Positions 6,409-14,200 of a DNA stretch of 20,080 nt are shown here, in pieces. The DNA comes from a virus. Positions within the stretch are counted from its first letter, which is position 1; every line of letters begins with the position of its first letter. A program made the position numbers and the translations under genes. Below the pieces are notes generated by a model that ran no database searches, was not told where the DNA came from, and worked only from the letters and a program-made list of their open reading frames with translations. The stretch is from the IMG/VR virus record IMGVR_UViG_3300022871_000705, positions 1 through 20,080 of that record; one strand, 5' to 3'.

Positions 6409-7269
6409 ATGAAATTATTAAAATGTGATTTACCAGTAAGTCATAATATTTTTTTATTCGGTGATTTGCACATAGGAACAGTTTTGTGTCATAGAGATGG
6501 AATACAACAATTAATTGAAATGATGCAAAGTTCATACCATTCTTGTACAAATAACTATGGTGTTTGTGTAGGAGATATGATTGAAGCTATCATGGTTGAT
6601 GACAAAAGGTATGATATTGAAACCACAGCTGAGCCTTTCCCTTTACAACAAGTCAAAGATGCAGTAAAAACGTTATCACCTATTGCAAGTAAGCTACTCT
6701 GTATACTAAAAGGGAATCACGAGCAAAAACTATGGAAATTTGGAGATTTAGCAAAGGAAATTGCTGATCAGTTAAATGTTCCTTATGGTACATGGACTGC
6801 GAAACTAACTATTAATGACAGAGAGAAGAAGAATAGTAAATATTTATATAAAATATTTGCTACTCATGGGAGAAAATCAATCACTTCAACTGCTGATGAT
6901 CCAAAACGAAGATTGGTTAACCAAAGGTTGATTTTGAAAAGGCACCTTAAATTTAAAGCAGCTGACTGTGTTGTTCAAGTTAAAGGACATACCCATAAGT
7001 TAATTGTGTGTGCTCCAGAGGAAGAACTTTACCTTATTGATGATGGTAAAAAGGTGAAACAAAAATATATTTCATCCAGCCAAAATGCTCCATATATTCA
7101 CCCTGATCATCGCTATTATATCAATTCAGGTAGCTTTTATAAATTATATGGAAAAGATGGAATTAGCTCCTATGCAGAGATTGCAGAATATGATCCACTT
7201 GAACTAGGATTTTGTATTTTAATGGTAAGAGATGGTAAAATTCAAGGTGTGGAGAGAATAGTACTGTAA
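6409..7269 (+). CDS. Calcineurin-like metallophosphoesterase
   Basis: A 286-residue protein. ATG 6409 is chosen because GGGGTG lies a suitable distance upstream; a GTG at 6400 is in frame but falls inside that site. All metal-binding motifs of the calcineurin-like fold are present: GDLHIG (18-23), GD (55-56) in VGDMIE, GNHE (102-105), ATHG (151-154) and GHTH (193-196). These coordinate two metal ions for phosphoester hydrolysis. Phages use such enzymes as nucleases, nucleotide phosphatases or end-processing enzymes; a role alongside the RNA ligase at 9994 (healing and sealing) is possible but not shown. The stop is followed by the secreted protease gene after 35 bases. Confidence 0.88.
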   Translation: MKLLKCDLPVSHNIFLFGDLHIGTVLCHRDGIQQLIEMMQSSYHSCTNNYGVCVGDMIEAIMVDDKRYDIETTAEPFPLQQVKDAVKTLSPIASKLLCILKGNHEQKLWKFGDLAKEIADQLNVPYGTWTAKLTINDREKKNSKYLYKIFATHGRKSITSTADDPKRRLVNQRLILKRHLKFKAADCVVQVKGHTHKLIVCAPEEELYLIDDGKKVKQKYISSSQNAPYIHPDHRYYINSGSFYKLYGKDGISSYAEIAEYDPLELGFCILMVRDGKIQGVERIVL

Positions 7270-7304
7270 AAAAACTATAAATCTTTTGACAAGGAGATCG
7301 AAAA

Positions 7305-9257
7305 ATGAAATCTTTAATTATTCTCACCCTGAGCACGTTATTGGCGTTGGGAGCTGTGAATGCATATGGTCTTAGTAAAAACGAAATCAAGATTGCTGCA
7401 AGACAGGCAAGCGTCCAACCTAGCTTCTTTATTCCTGTTATTAAGGTGTATTTTGCAACAACACTTGAAGAAGAAGAAAAAGAACAAACTATCGAAGAAG
7501 TAAAAAAGGAGATGGCTGAATTGATGGAGAAGCGTATCAAAGATGCTATTGAAAAAGCTACTGAAGATGCTAATGAGCCACGCTACCTAACCACCTTGAC
7601 AGATATTGAAAAATATGGAGTGCTTGGTAAAAGCCGTCAAGAGATCGCCCTCGGCACGATTGCACCAGAATATGCAAAATTCCCAGAGAAGGTCTTGGTT
7701 GTTTCTAAGATCGACAAAAAGAATATCAGTGCCTATGGGGAAGAATTTGAAAAAGATGTCCTTGCAATATCCGAAACTACTGGCGTTTCTGCGAGTAAAG
7801 CGAAAAATATGTTGAAGAAGTTGGCCACCGAGGGGTATCAGGTCACGAAAGATACAGTGAAACCTGAAACAGAGGTTGTCTTATTGCATTTCAATGGATG
7901 GGATGACTCTTACCCATCAACCCTTAAATGGGAGGTTCGGGTCAATGGCGGAAATAATCTGATTAGGGGTTATGACCCAAGGGGTATATTGATTATCCAA
8001 ACCTTGCCCGAAGACCAAGACGGTGAAATCCAAAGGGTTTATGTTAAGGCTGGATACTTCGACCTTAAAGAGAAATTCAAGTTTGTACCCCATGCAGAAA
8101 CAACTCTTATTGAGGAAAAGGAAGCCCTTGAAGAGGAGATAAAAGAACTCGAAAAGAAACTTGAAAAACCAGAGGTGATTGAAAAACGAGATATCACAAA
8201 GGCTACCATGTATGATGTGATGGTAGGATTTGTAAAATTAGACACCTTTTTTGTGCGGTCTGCGGCGTCCGGTGTTTACCTTGGAAGCATGAAGGTCAGT
8301 AAAGAGATGACAGGTTTTTCCTATGCTAATTTTCATACAATGTCAAGTGAATATAAGGGTGTAGTGCTAACAAATAGTCATGTTGGGGCTATGCTTTACC
8401 AAAGTTATATTTACGTTTCAAGTGATAAAGAAGTTATGTTTCTTGTCTTACCGGCATACGGTTTCATTCGATACACACAGGATAGTGATTCGATTGGTTC
8501 GCCTGTCGATATTTTAGCTATTGATGGCGCTCTCGTTGATAGCTATGACAATGATGCAATAATTTTAGTGACCTCTTCAATTAAAAGCCTTGAGAAATAT
8601 GCTGCAAAGTTGGGGGATTCAGACAAAGTAGAAGAAGGTTTGGAAGTATGTTCAGTCGGTAGCCCCATGATGGTACAGAAACAACTCACCGTTGGGGTTG
8701 TGTCAAATACTAATTATAGTGTCCTGAAATCTCCTATTGCTGATGGTTGGTTAGCAGGTGGGATGTCCCGTAGAGATTTCGAATGGGTCATGGCGAGTAC
8801 TATGTGGATTGACACAACCCAGGGAATTGGTGGGGTTTCCGGCAGTCCGGTCTATGCACTCGAAGGATCTCAGGCGGGAAAGGTAATAGGATTACGAAAT
8901 ATGGGTATGATGTCAAAACACGTTATAGCCGCACCGATTACCATGCAAAAGCCTGACCCCACATATTTGTTTGACAACATTGAATCTGGCCCATTACGAA
9001 TAGTATTACTCAAGAATTGGAAAGTGGTTTTCTCTGGTTTTGACTATAAAAATGCAATCTATAACATAGCAATAAAAGAGTTCACAGGAGAAGATGAAAC
9101 CGTAGAAAGTATATTACAGACTGGTAGCAGGCACTCGATTAGTGGGATGAACGGTGCTATCCCGATCAACTCTATTGTTGAATACCTTATGGAACGGGGG
9201 TTGCCTGTGGAGAAATTTGGCGCACGAAGTCCTTCCAGTAAATATTGGACAAGGTAG
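7305..9257 (+). CDS. Secreted trypsin-like serine protease
   Basis: A 650-residue protein with an AAGGAG site before ATG 7305. Residues 1-22 look like a Sec signal peptide (Lys3, hydrophobic stretch, ...AVNAYG). Residues about 50-90 and 264-296 are Glu/Lys-rich and probably coiled-coil. The C-terminal half carries a chymotrypsin-fold triad: His359 in LTNSHVGA, a probable Asp417 in YDNDAIILVTSS, and Ser512 in GGVSGSPVYA, which matches the GxSG(S/G)P motif. No PDZ domain is evident. Its codon use looks richer in G and C than its neighbours, suggesting acquisition. A secreted or periplasmic protease is unusual next to replication genes; it could act on envelope or capsid proteins or on host surface proteins. 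Substrate unknown. Confidence 0.8.
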   Translation: MKSLIILTLSTLLALGAVNAYGLSKNEIKIAARQASVQPSFFIPVIKVYFATTLEEEEKEQTIEEVKKEMAELMEKRIKDAIEKATEDANEPRYLTTLTDIEKYGVLGKSRQEIALGTIAPEYAKFPEKVLVVSKIDKKNISAYGEEFEKDVLAISETTGVSASKAKNMLKKLATEGYQVTKDTVKPETEVVLLHFNGWDDSYPSTLKWEVRVNGGNNLIRGYDPRGILIIQTLPEDQDGEIQRVYVKAGYFDLKEKFKFVPHAETTLIEEKEALEEEIKELEKKLEKPEVIEKRDITKATMYDVMVGFVKLDTFFVRSAASGVYLGSMKVSKEMTGFSYANFHTMSSEYKGVVLTNSHVGAMLYQSYIYVSSDKEVMFLVLPAYGFIRYTQDSDSIGSPVDILAIDGALVDSYDNDAIILVTSSIKSLEKYAAKLGDSDKVEEGLEVCSVGSPMMVQKQLTVGVVSNTNYSVLKSPIADGWLAGGMSRRDFEWVMASTMWIDTTQGIGGVSGSPVYALEGSQAGKVIGLRNMGMMSKHVIAAPITMQKPDPTYLFDNIESGPLRIVLLKNWKVVFSGFDYKNAIYNIAIKEFTGEDETVESILQTGSRHSISGMNGAIPINSIVEYLMERGLPVEKFGARSPSSKYWTR

Positions 9258-9269
9258 TAAACTAATAAG

Positions 9270-9318
9270 TGGGGATAGGGTCATTCCCGAACACTGGCAA
9301 ACCTTGCCAGTTTCCCCA
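9270..9318 (+). other. Compact three-way-junction-like hairpin element
   Basis: An outer stem TGGGGA (9270-9275) with TCCCCA (9313-9318) encloses two hairpins: GGG-tcatt-CCC (9278-9288) and a perfect 8-base stem ACTGGCAA-ACC-TTGCCAGT (9293-9311). It starts 12 bases after the protease stop and ends before the HNH gene. There is no U-run, so it is not a standard intrinsic terminator. It may block readthrough, protect the mRNA 3' end, or belong to the HNH insertion. The core bases of a hammerhead ribozyme are absent. Confidence 0.5.
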
Positions 9319-9351
9319 TTAAACAAAAGGTAATATCGAAAGGTGGATATT

Positions 9352-9834
9352 ATGAAGGAGATAAATCTAACACAAGGCCAAGTGGCACTCGTAGATGATG
9401 AAGAGTATGAAGAACTTAATAAATACAAGTGGTTTGCACATGACAATTACGGATGGACATTTTATGCAAGGTGAACGGGTAGAAAAGCTGATGGTAAAAG
9501 ATATCTCATTCAAATGCACAGGGTTATTCTCAATGCCCCAAAAGATATGTTCGTAGATCATATTGACAGCAATGGATTAAATAATCAAAGGTCAAATTTA
9601 AGGCTTTGTACTAACCAACAGAATAACAGACATGCCCGCCCATATTCAAATGGTAGCTCTAAATTTAAGGGAGTTTGTTGGCATAAACGAATTAAAGAAT
9701 GGCAAGCTAATATTAGAATCGATGGCAAACTCAAACACATTGGTTATTTTAAAAATGAAAAAGACGCCGCTTTAGCATACAATGTAAAGGCATTGGAATA
9801 TTTTGGAGAATTTGCATTACCTAATGAAATCTAA
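9352..9834 (+). pseudogene. HNH/AP2 homing endonuclease interrupted by an in-frame TGA
   Basis: ATG 9352 follows a GAAAGGTGG site and opens a reading frame (MKEINLTQGQVALVDDEEY...) that would continue to 9834, about 160 residues, except for a TGA at 9472-9474 (codon 41), where an Arg is expected; a CGA-to-TGA change would explain it. After the stop the frame shows the HNH core (MHRVIL, DHIDSNGLNNQRSNLRLCT) and a C-terminal AP2-like DNA-binding domain (KGVCWHKRIKEWQANIRIDG...). Homologues begin with this N-terminal segment, so the break is real. Translation could restart at ATG 9514, keeping the HNH core and AP2 domain, but no good ribosome binding site precedes it. TGA ends other genes here, so general recoding is unlikely. 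Confidence 0.75.
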
Positions 9835-9979
9835 CGATACTGGACAAAATAAGTTCTTATTAGAGTTAAGAAAAGAACGGGGTGCTATTACTAGATCAAT
9901 GCAACCTTGGATAATAGCTATTTTTGTATCAGTGGGGGTAGTGGGTGTGATAATCTTATCTATAATGGTGACAATGTAA
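9824..9979 (+). CDS. Small single-pass membrane protein
   Basis: A 51-residue frame starting at ATG 9824, which overlaps the end of the HNH gene by 11 bases. The N-terminus is polar (MKSNDTGQNKFLLELRKERG), followed by one strong transmembrane segment (WIIAIFVSVGVVGVIILSIMV, about residues 29-49) and almost no C-terminal tail. GGAGA lies about 13 bases upstream, rather far for a ribosome binding site. Its size and topology would suit a small holin-like or regulatory membrane peptide, but no lysis gene is nearby and the role is unknown. Because of the overlap, the HNH gene may have inserted directly in front of it. Confidence 0.5.
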   Translation: MKSNDTGQNKFLLELRKERGAITRSMQPWIIAIFVSVGVVGVIILSIMVTM

Positions 9980-9993
9980 AAAGGAGGTACTGA

Positions 9994-11031
9994 ATGGATA
10001 AAAAGCACACGAAGTTCACAAAAATCCCGCAGTTCAGGGATGTGATTAGAAATGTTACTCGCCAAGCACAATTTCAGGGTCTTGACGAGAATGATGAACC
10101 TATTTTAAATCCAAATGCAAAAAAGCCAACTATTACCTTTACCGGGACTGTAAAATTACATGGAAGTAACTCGTCGATCTCTACTAATGGAGATGAAATT
10201 TGGTATCAATCAAGAAAGAGAATCATTACAGTTGATAAAGATAATTGTGGATTTGCTCAGTTTTGTACAGCAAGAAAAGAATCTATTGGTAAACTATTTA
10301 CAGTAGTAGATATGAGAGTTGGTGAACCAGATGCTATCGTATGTATATTCGGTGAAATCTGTGGACAAGGTGTACAGAAGGGAGTATCCATTTCAGCACT
10401 ACCAAGAATGTTTGTTATTTTTGCTGTGAAGGTTGTGCCAAAAGAAGGTGTTTCCTATTACATTGATTCAAAGGGTTTAAGTGATCCAGATAATTTAATC
10501 TATAATATCTATGATTTCCAGACTTTTGAAGTAGAGGTTGATTTTGAATATCCGAGCATAGCACAGAATAAATTTGTAGAATTAGTAAATGAAGTTGAAA
10601 GGGAATGTCCTGTCGGGAAAGCTTTGGGAGTTACAGAAGGCAATACAATAGGAGAAGGAATTGTATGGACTGCTTATTTTGATGGAGTAAAACATTCCAT
10701 GAAAACTAAGGGAGAGAAACATTCTTCATCAAGAACCAAGACTATTGCACCTATAGATATTGAAAGACTTAATTCAATACAAGAGTTTGTTGAGTATGCT
10801 GTTACTAATAATAGGCTTAACCAAGCCATAGCAGAGATATTTGAAGGTGCTGAACCAGTAATACAGCAGATGAGTGATTTCTTAAAGTGGATTATAAGAG
10901 ATATTGCAGATGAAGAAGTGGGTGTATTGGAAGAGAATGGGCTAATCCTAAAAGATGTTACCCGAGCAGTCTCAAATAAAGCTAGGTCATGGTTTCAGGA
11001 ATTACTAAATAAAAACACAGGATTGAAATAA
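9994..11031 (+). CDS. Rnl2-like RNA ligase
   Basis: A 345-residue protein starting at ATG 9994 after AAAAGGAGGT. It has the nucleotidyltransferase motifs of covalent ligases: motif I TVKLHGSNSS with the adenylated Lys at residue 54 (KxHG as in T4 Rnl2), FGEICG (119-124) as a motif III-like acidic strand, EGIVW (221-225) as motif IV and MKTKG (236-240) as motif V. A helical C-terminal domain of about 90 residues follows. Rnl2-type enzymes seal nicks with a 3'-OH and 5'-phosphate in RNA duplexes, and phages use them to repair damaged tRNAs or mRNAs. The C-terminal WFQELLNKN sequence is repeated 720 bases downstream, beyond the HNH gene. Confidence 0.88.
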   Translation: MDKKHTKFTKIPQFRDVIRNVTRQAQFQGLDENDEPILNPNAKKPTITFTGTVKLHGSNSSISTNGDEIWYQSRKRIITVDKDNCGFAQFCTARKESIGKLFTVVDMRVGEPDAIVCIFGEICGQGVQKGVSISALPRMFVIFAVKVVPKEGVSYYIDSKGLSDPDNLIYNIYDFQTFEVEVDFEYPSIAQNKFVELVNEVERECPVGKALGVTEGNTIGEGIVWTAYFDGVKHSMKTKGEKHSSSRTKTIAPIDIERLNSIQEFVEYAVTNNRLNQAIAEIFEGAEPVIQQMSDFLKWIIRDIADEEVGVLEENGLILKDVTRAVSNKARSWFQELLNKNTGLK

Positions 11032-11082
11032 AAAGGAAAGAAAAAAGAAATAGATTGGTAAGTAGATGGTATGAATAATAAA

Positions 11083-11113
11083 AGGTGATAAAACCGTGAG
11101 GGTTCTACCACCT
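11083..11113 (+). promoter_or_regulatory. Hairpin in the leader of the HNH gene
   Basis: AGGTG (11083-11087) pairs with CACCT (11109-11113), and AACC (11092-11095) with GGTT (11101-11104), separated by symmetric 4-base internal loops and closed by a 5-base loop GTGAG. The GTG at 11096, which would extend the HNH gene, lies in this loop; that supports a start at 11147. The fold may be a translational control element or a 3'-end barrier after the ligase gene. Confidence 0.45.
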
Positions 11114-11146
11114 CAATTCACAATCACATATATGAGGTATGTTACT

Positions 11147-11728
11147 ATGAACAAAATTATAGCACAAAACCAATCTAGTAAAGTCAAGTATAAAACTCTT
11201 ACCCAGAAACGTCTCAAAGAACTTTTAACCTATAATCCCAAGACTGGATTATTTACCAGGAAAATGACGTGTAATAATGGTATAAAAATTGGTGCCGTGG
11301 CAGGGCACAAAAAATCTGATGGATACATTGTTATCAGAGTTGATAGGAAATTATATCATGCTTCTATATTAGCGTTCCTCTGGATGAAAGGTTTTATACC
11401 TGAATATGAAGTTGATCATAAAAACCGTGTTACTAGTGACAATAGATGGGAAAATCTACGTCATGTTACACATCAATGTAATGGAAGAAATCGTTCTGTT
11501 GGTAAAAACAACACATCTGGAATTATTGGAGTACATTGGGATAAACAAAGCAAAGGATGGCGTGCTAGAATTTCTACTGATGGTAATAGCAACCAAGAAA
11601 ATCTTGGTTGTTTTCCTAATTTAAAAGATGCTGCAAGAGCTAGATGGTACGCAGAAATAAAGTATAATTTCCCTGATTGTAATAGCACCTCTTCTGCATT
11701 TCTTTTTTTACAAGAAAATAAAAAATAG
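11147..11728 (+). CDS. HNH homing endonuclease with AP2-like domain
   Basis: A 193-residue protein from ATG 11147, chosen because GAGGT lies 8 bases upstream and the longer GTG start at 11096 falls in a hairpin loop. The protein contains an HNH core: HASILAFLWMKGFIPEYEVDHKNRVTSDNRWENLR, with His of the DH pair and the closing Asn (N-x8-N pattern). A C-terminal AP2-like DNA-binding region follows (SGIIGVHWDKQSKGWRARIS...NLGCFPNLKDAARARWYAE). Free-standing HNH-AP2 genes are typical phage homing endonucleases that cut intron- or gene-free cognate sites and are copied in during repair. It sits exactly between the ligase gene and a second copy of the ligase 3' end, which supports a recent insertion there. 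Confidence 0.8.
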   Translation: MNKIIAQNQSSKVKYKTLTQKRLKELLTYNPKTGLFTRKMTCNNGIKIGAVAGHKKSDGYIVIRVDRKLYHASILAFLWMKGFIPEYEVDHKNRVTSDNRWENLRHVTHQCNGRNRSVGKNNTSGIIGVHWDKQSKGWRARISTDGNSNQENLGCFPNLKDAARARWYAEIKYNFPDCNSTSSAFLFLQENKK

Positions 11729-11751
11729 AATGGGGGGGCAGCAATCACAGA

Positions 11752-11796
11752 AGACCTTGGTTTCAAGAATTGCTCAATAAAAATGCAGGATTATAG
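11752..11796 (+). pseudogene. Leftover copy of the RNA ligase C-terminus
   Basis: In the frame ending with TAG 11794-11796 the bases encode RPWFQELLNKNAGL, matching RSWFQELLNKNTGL at the end of the intact ligase (12 of 14 residues; 33 of 42 bases, most differences synonymous). It has no start and follows the HNH gene by about 20 bases. It is most simply the original 3' end of the ligase gene, displaced when the HNH insertion brought in a replacement 3' end. Confidence 0.75.
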
Positions 11797-11806
11797 GAGG
11801 TGTTGA

Positions 11807-11935
11807 ATGGAGAGTTCTGAATTGTTAAGTGAGATAAACCACTGTTTGAAAGAAGTTAGGGAAATTGAGAAAATTTTAATGGGAATATGGAAGCGGATCA
11901 TACCAGGTGAAGAATTACCAAAAGGACTAAAATAG
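11807..11935 (+). CDS. Very small hypothetical protein
   Basis: A 42-residue frame from ATG 11807 with an ideal AGGAGG site seven bases upstream, ending at TAG 11933-11935. The product is helical and charged (ELLSEINHCLKEVREIEKILMGIWKRI) and ends in a proline/lysine-rich tail. The strong ribosome binding site and its place in a compact gene series are the main reasons to call it. The ribosome binding site overlaps the stop of the leftover ligase 3' end, so this gene probably originally followed the ligase directly. Function unknown. Confidence 0.6.
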   Translation: MESSELLSEINHCLKEVREIEKILMGIWKRIIPGEELPKGLK

Positions 11936-11955
11936 TAGAAGGAAAAGGAGAATGT

Positions 11956-12114
11956 ATGCTAAAGAAAACATTGAAAAATCCAGATATTAGAAAAGAGAAG
12001 CCAAATTTGAAGTTGTGTACAAATCACTATCATTTTACAACAGGTAGGGGCAGGACATGGAATTCAGAGATGCGTGGGCAAGCTCTAAGTGACAACAAGG
12101 GCTGGTATAAATAA
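11956..12114 (+). CDS. Very small basic hypothetical protein
   Basis: A 52-residue basic frame from ATG 11956 after AAAAGGAGAA, ending at TAA 12112-12114; the next gene's ATG shares the last base of that stop. It contains KLCTNHYHFTTGRGRTWNSEMRGQ, with one Cys and two His but no complete metal site. The start 11956 is preferred over the overlapping ATG at 11952, whose frame stops after 12 codons. Co-translation with the DUF3310 gene is likely. Function unknown. Confidence 0.6.
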   Translation: MLKKTLKNPDIRKEKPNLKLCTNHYHFTTGRGRTWNSEMRGQALSDNKGWYK

Positions 12115-12692
12115 TGACTTGTTTTATGGATGACGAAGGTAATATACGTAACCCTGAGAAGGAACTGATTCAGTATTCCCTTTGTACTTTAAAAAATCCA
12201 TTTCATAAGCTAAAAAAGGAGAATAAAATGGCAGATGTAGGTAAAATTGAATTTAATGTAAAAGAAGGCTATGTACCCACAATACCAAAAGGATGGCCAC
12301 AGCCGAAAACAAAGGAATCATTGATCCCAGAAGGTTGGAATAAACCAAAATCTGGTGGAATGACAGAAGCAGGTCATAATTTTAAAGTAGAATATATGAA
12401 TGAAGAGATAATGGAGAAAAGGGAAGAAGAAAAAATTCCAAATGTATTAGACAAACAAGTTGGTGGAAGTCACTACAAACAGTACAAAATCCAACCATAT
12501 GAATTTTTCATAGTAAATCAAATACCACACCACAAAGCAGCAATTATTCGTAGAATATTAAGATATGATCATCCAACAGGTAAAGGATTGGAAGATCTAC
12601 AAAAAATAATGCATGAGATTGAGATGATTATCCAACTGGAAAATTGGGAGGAAACTGAAATTGACACACAAGTTGAGGAGAGTGCATGTTAG
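12114..12692 (+). CDS. DUF3310-domain phage protein
   Basis: A 192-residue protein. The C-terminal part contains DKQVGGSHYKQYKIQPYEF, the hallmark of DUF3310, followed by AAIIRRILRYDHPTGKGLEDLQKIMHEIEMII, the helical half of that domain. DUF3310 proteins are widespread in phages, usually near replication and nucleotide genes, without an established reaction. The first 110 residues are proline- and charge-rich and probably disordered. Two starts are possible: ATG 12114, coupled to the previous stop, and ATG 12228, which has a much better AAAAAGGAG site and is in the same frame. A dual-start product is possible. Its 3' end overlaps the helicase gene by 32 bases. Confidence 0.75.
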   Translation: MTCFMDDEGNIRNPEKELIQYSLCTLKNPFHKLKKENKMADVGKIEFNVKEGYVPTIPKGWPQPKTKESLIPEGWNKPKSGGMTEAGHNFKVEYMNEEIMEKREEEKIPNVLDKQVGGSHYKQYKIQPYEFFIVNQIPHHKAAIIRRILRYDHPTGKGLEDLQKIMHEIEMIIQLENWEETEIDTQVEESAC

Positions 12693-14175
12693 TTCTGCTA
12701 TTGAGAAACGAATCCTCACATCTATGATTGTCTCAACACAGTTCAATCAGGAGATTGTTCATCTTTTAAACCTTGATTATTTTACTAATTCATTTATAAG
12801 AAAAGTAGCAAGATGGTGTGTAGATTTTTTTCAGAGCTATGAAGTAGCACCATTCAACCACATTCAAGATATATTCAATGAGAAACAGGTTGAATTAGCA
12901 GATGAAGATAGTGATTTAATACAGAAAATCTTAATAGATATTTCTAAAAAGTATGAACTGGATCAAGGTTTAAATGTGGGGTATAGTGTCGATCAGGCAC
13001 TAAGGTTTTTCAAAGAACGTGAATTACAGATAACCCATGGTAATATAGGAATATTATTAGAAAAAGGAGATGTGGATGGTGCTGAGGAACAGATAAATAG
13101 TTTTACTAAAATAGCTAAGGTGGCTTCTGGATGGATTGATCCGTTGGATGCTAAGTATGTTGATGAAGTTTTTGAAAAAGAAAGTGAAATGTTTAAATTT
13201 CCAGGGCAATTAGGAGAATTTTTAGGAGGATACCAACGGGGATGGTTAGTGGCAATTGCAGCTTCATTTAAAAAAGGAAAATCTTTTTTTATGCAAGAGA
13301 TCGCAATAGCTGCCATGCAACAAAGACTGAAGGTTGCTTTCTTTTCTTTAGAAATGTATCGTGCCGCATCGAATGAGCGTATATACAAAAGATTATTAGG
13401 GGCAGGGGCTGAAGAGGAGGGTTCCGCTGTCTACCCTTGTTTTGATTGTGCCTATAATCAAGATGGTTCTTGTAATAAATCTGAACGAACTAATGGTATT
13501 CCACTTACAACAAATGGTGCAAAGCCAACATTCTCCTATAATAATAAATACACGCCTTGTACATACTGTCGAACTAAGTGCCCAGAGGATTATAAGTTGG
13601 CTTGGTGGAAAGAGGTCATCGAACGCCCTGCTTTTAATAAAACCAATGTACAGAATCATATTGAAGCAATGGCTAAACTACATAGAAACAGCTATCAATT
13701 TAAAAACTACCCACGCTTTTCAGCAAATACCTCTGATATAATTAGAGATCTTGATATTCTCGAACAAACAGATGCTTTTGTACCAGATGTTATTGTCATT
13801 GATTACGCAGATATTTTACGACCAGAAGACAGTGGACCAACTACTGGTACTGAACAATTAGATAATACATGGAAGAGTCTGGCGAGATTGGCTGGAGAAA
13901 GGCATGCTTTAATTGTAACAGCATCACAAATAACAAGATCTGGTATGGACAAAAAACAAGTTAAGGCTGGTGATTTGGCCTCCTGGATTGGTAAGCTCGG
14001 GCACATCGATGTGTTCAGTAGTTTACAACAAACACCGGAAGAGAAGAAGGATGGCATAATGAGAGTTGGGTTATTGGCACATAGATACCGTGATTTTGAT
14101 GAAAATAACAATTGCATGATCCTTCAAAAGTTAGATTACGGGCAGGTGTGTCTTGATTCAGAGATAATGAAGTAA
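12661..14175 (+). CDS. DnaB-like replicative helicase with Cys-rich insertion
   Basis: A 504-residue protein. TTG 12661 is chosen because GGGAGG lies nine bases upstream; a later GTG at 12682 sits too close to its ribosome binding site. Residues about 11-150 match the DnaB N-terminal helical domain. The RecA-like core has Walker A AASFKKGKSFF (200-210, an atypical GKS loop), FFSLEM (227-232), Walker B DVIVIDYADI (376-385), TASQ (420-423) and the arginine-finger-like HRYRD (474-478). Between Walker A and B lies an insertion with Cys260, Cys263, Cys271, Cys300, Cys303 and Cys307, probably a metal site. It should unwind DNA at the phage fork, with the clamp at 16446 and polymerase at 18288. A terminator follows the gene. 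Confidence 0.85.
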   Translation: MTHKLRRVHVSSAIEKRILTSMIVSTQFNQEIVHLLNLDYFTNSFIRKVARWCVDFFQSYEVAPFNHIQDIFNEKQVELADEDSDLIQKILIDISKKYELDQGLNVGYSVDQALRFFKERELQITHGNIGILLEKGDVDGAEEQINSFTKIAKVASGWIDPLDAKYVDEVFEKESEMFKFPGQLGEFLGGYQRGWLVAIAASFKKGKSFFMQEIAIAAMQQRLKVAFFSLEMYRAASNERIYKRLLGAGAEEEGSAVYPCFDCAYNQDGSCNKSERTNGIPLTTNGAKPTFSYNNKYTPCTYCRTKCPEDYKLAWWKEVIERPAFNKTNVQNHIEAMAKLHRNSYQFKNYPRFSANTSDIIRDLDILEQTDAFVPDVIVIDYADILRPEDSGPTTGTEQLDNTWKSLARLAGERHALIVTASQITRSGMDKKQVKAGDLASWIGKLGHIDVFSSLQQTPEEKKDGIMRVGLLAHRYRDFDENNNCMILQKLDYGQVCLDSEIMK

Positions 14176-14200
14176 AAAATTGAATATTTTTAAATAAAAT

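Noticed and set aside
9472-9474. TGA read as an amino acid in an alternative genetic code
   Set aside because: TGA ends the genes at 938, 17501 and 18109 in tight ATGA overlaps, which argues that it is a true stop.
11032-11751. Group I intron carrying the HNH gene in the RNA ligase gene
   Set aside because: The ligase C-terminus is complete before the HNH gene and repeated after it, and no group I core is recognised; the sequence fits an insertion with a replaced 3' end better.
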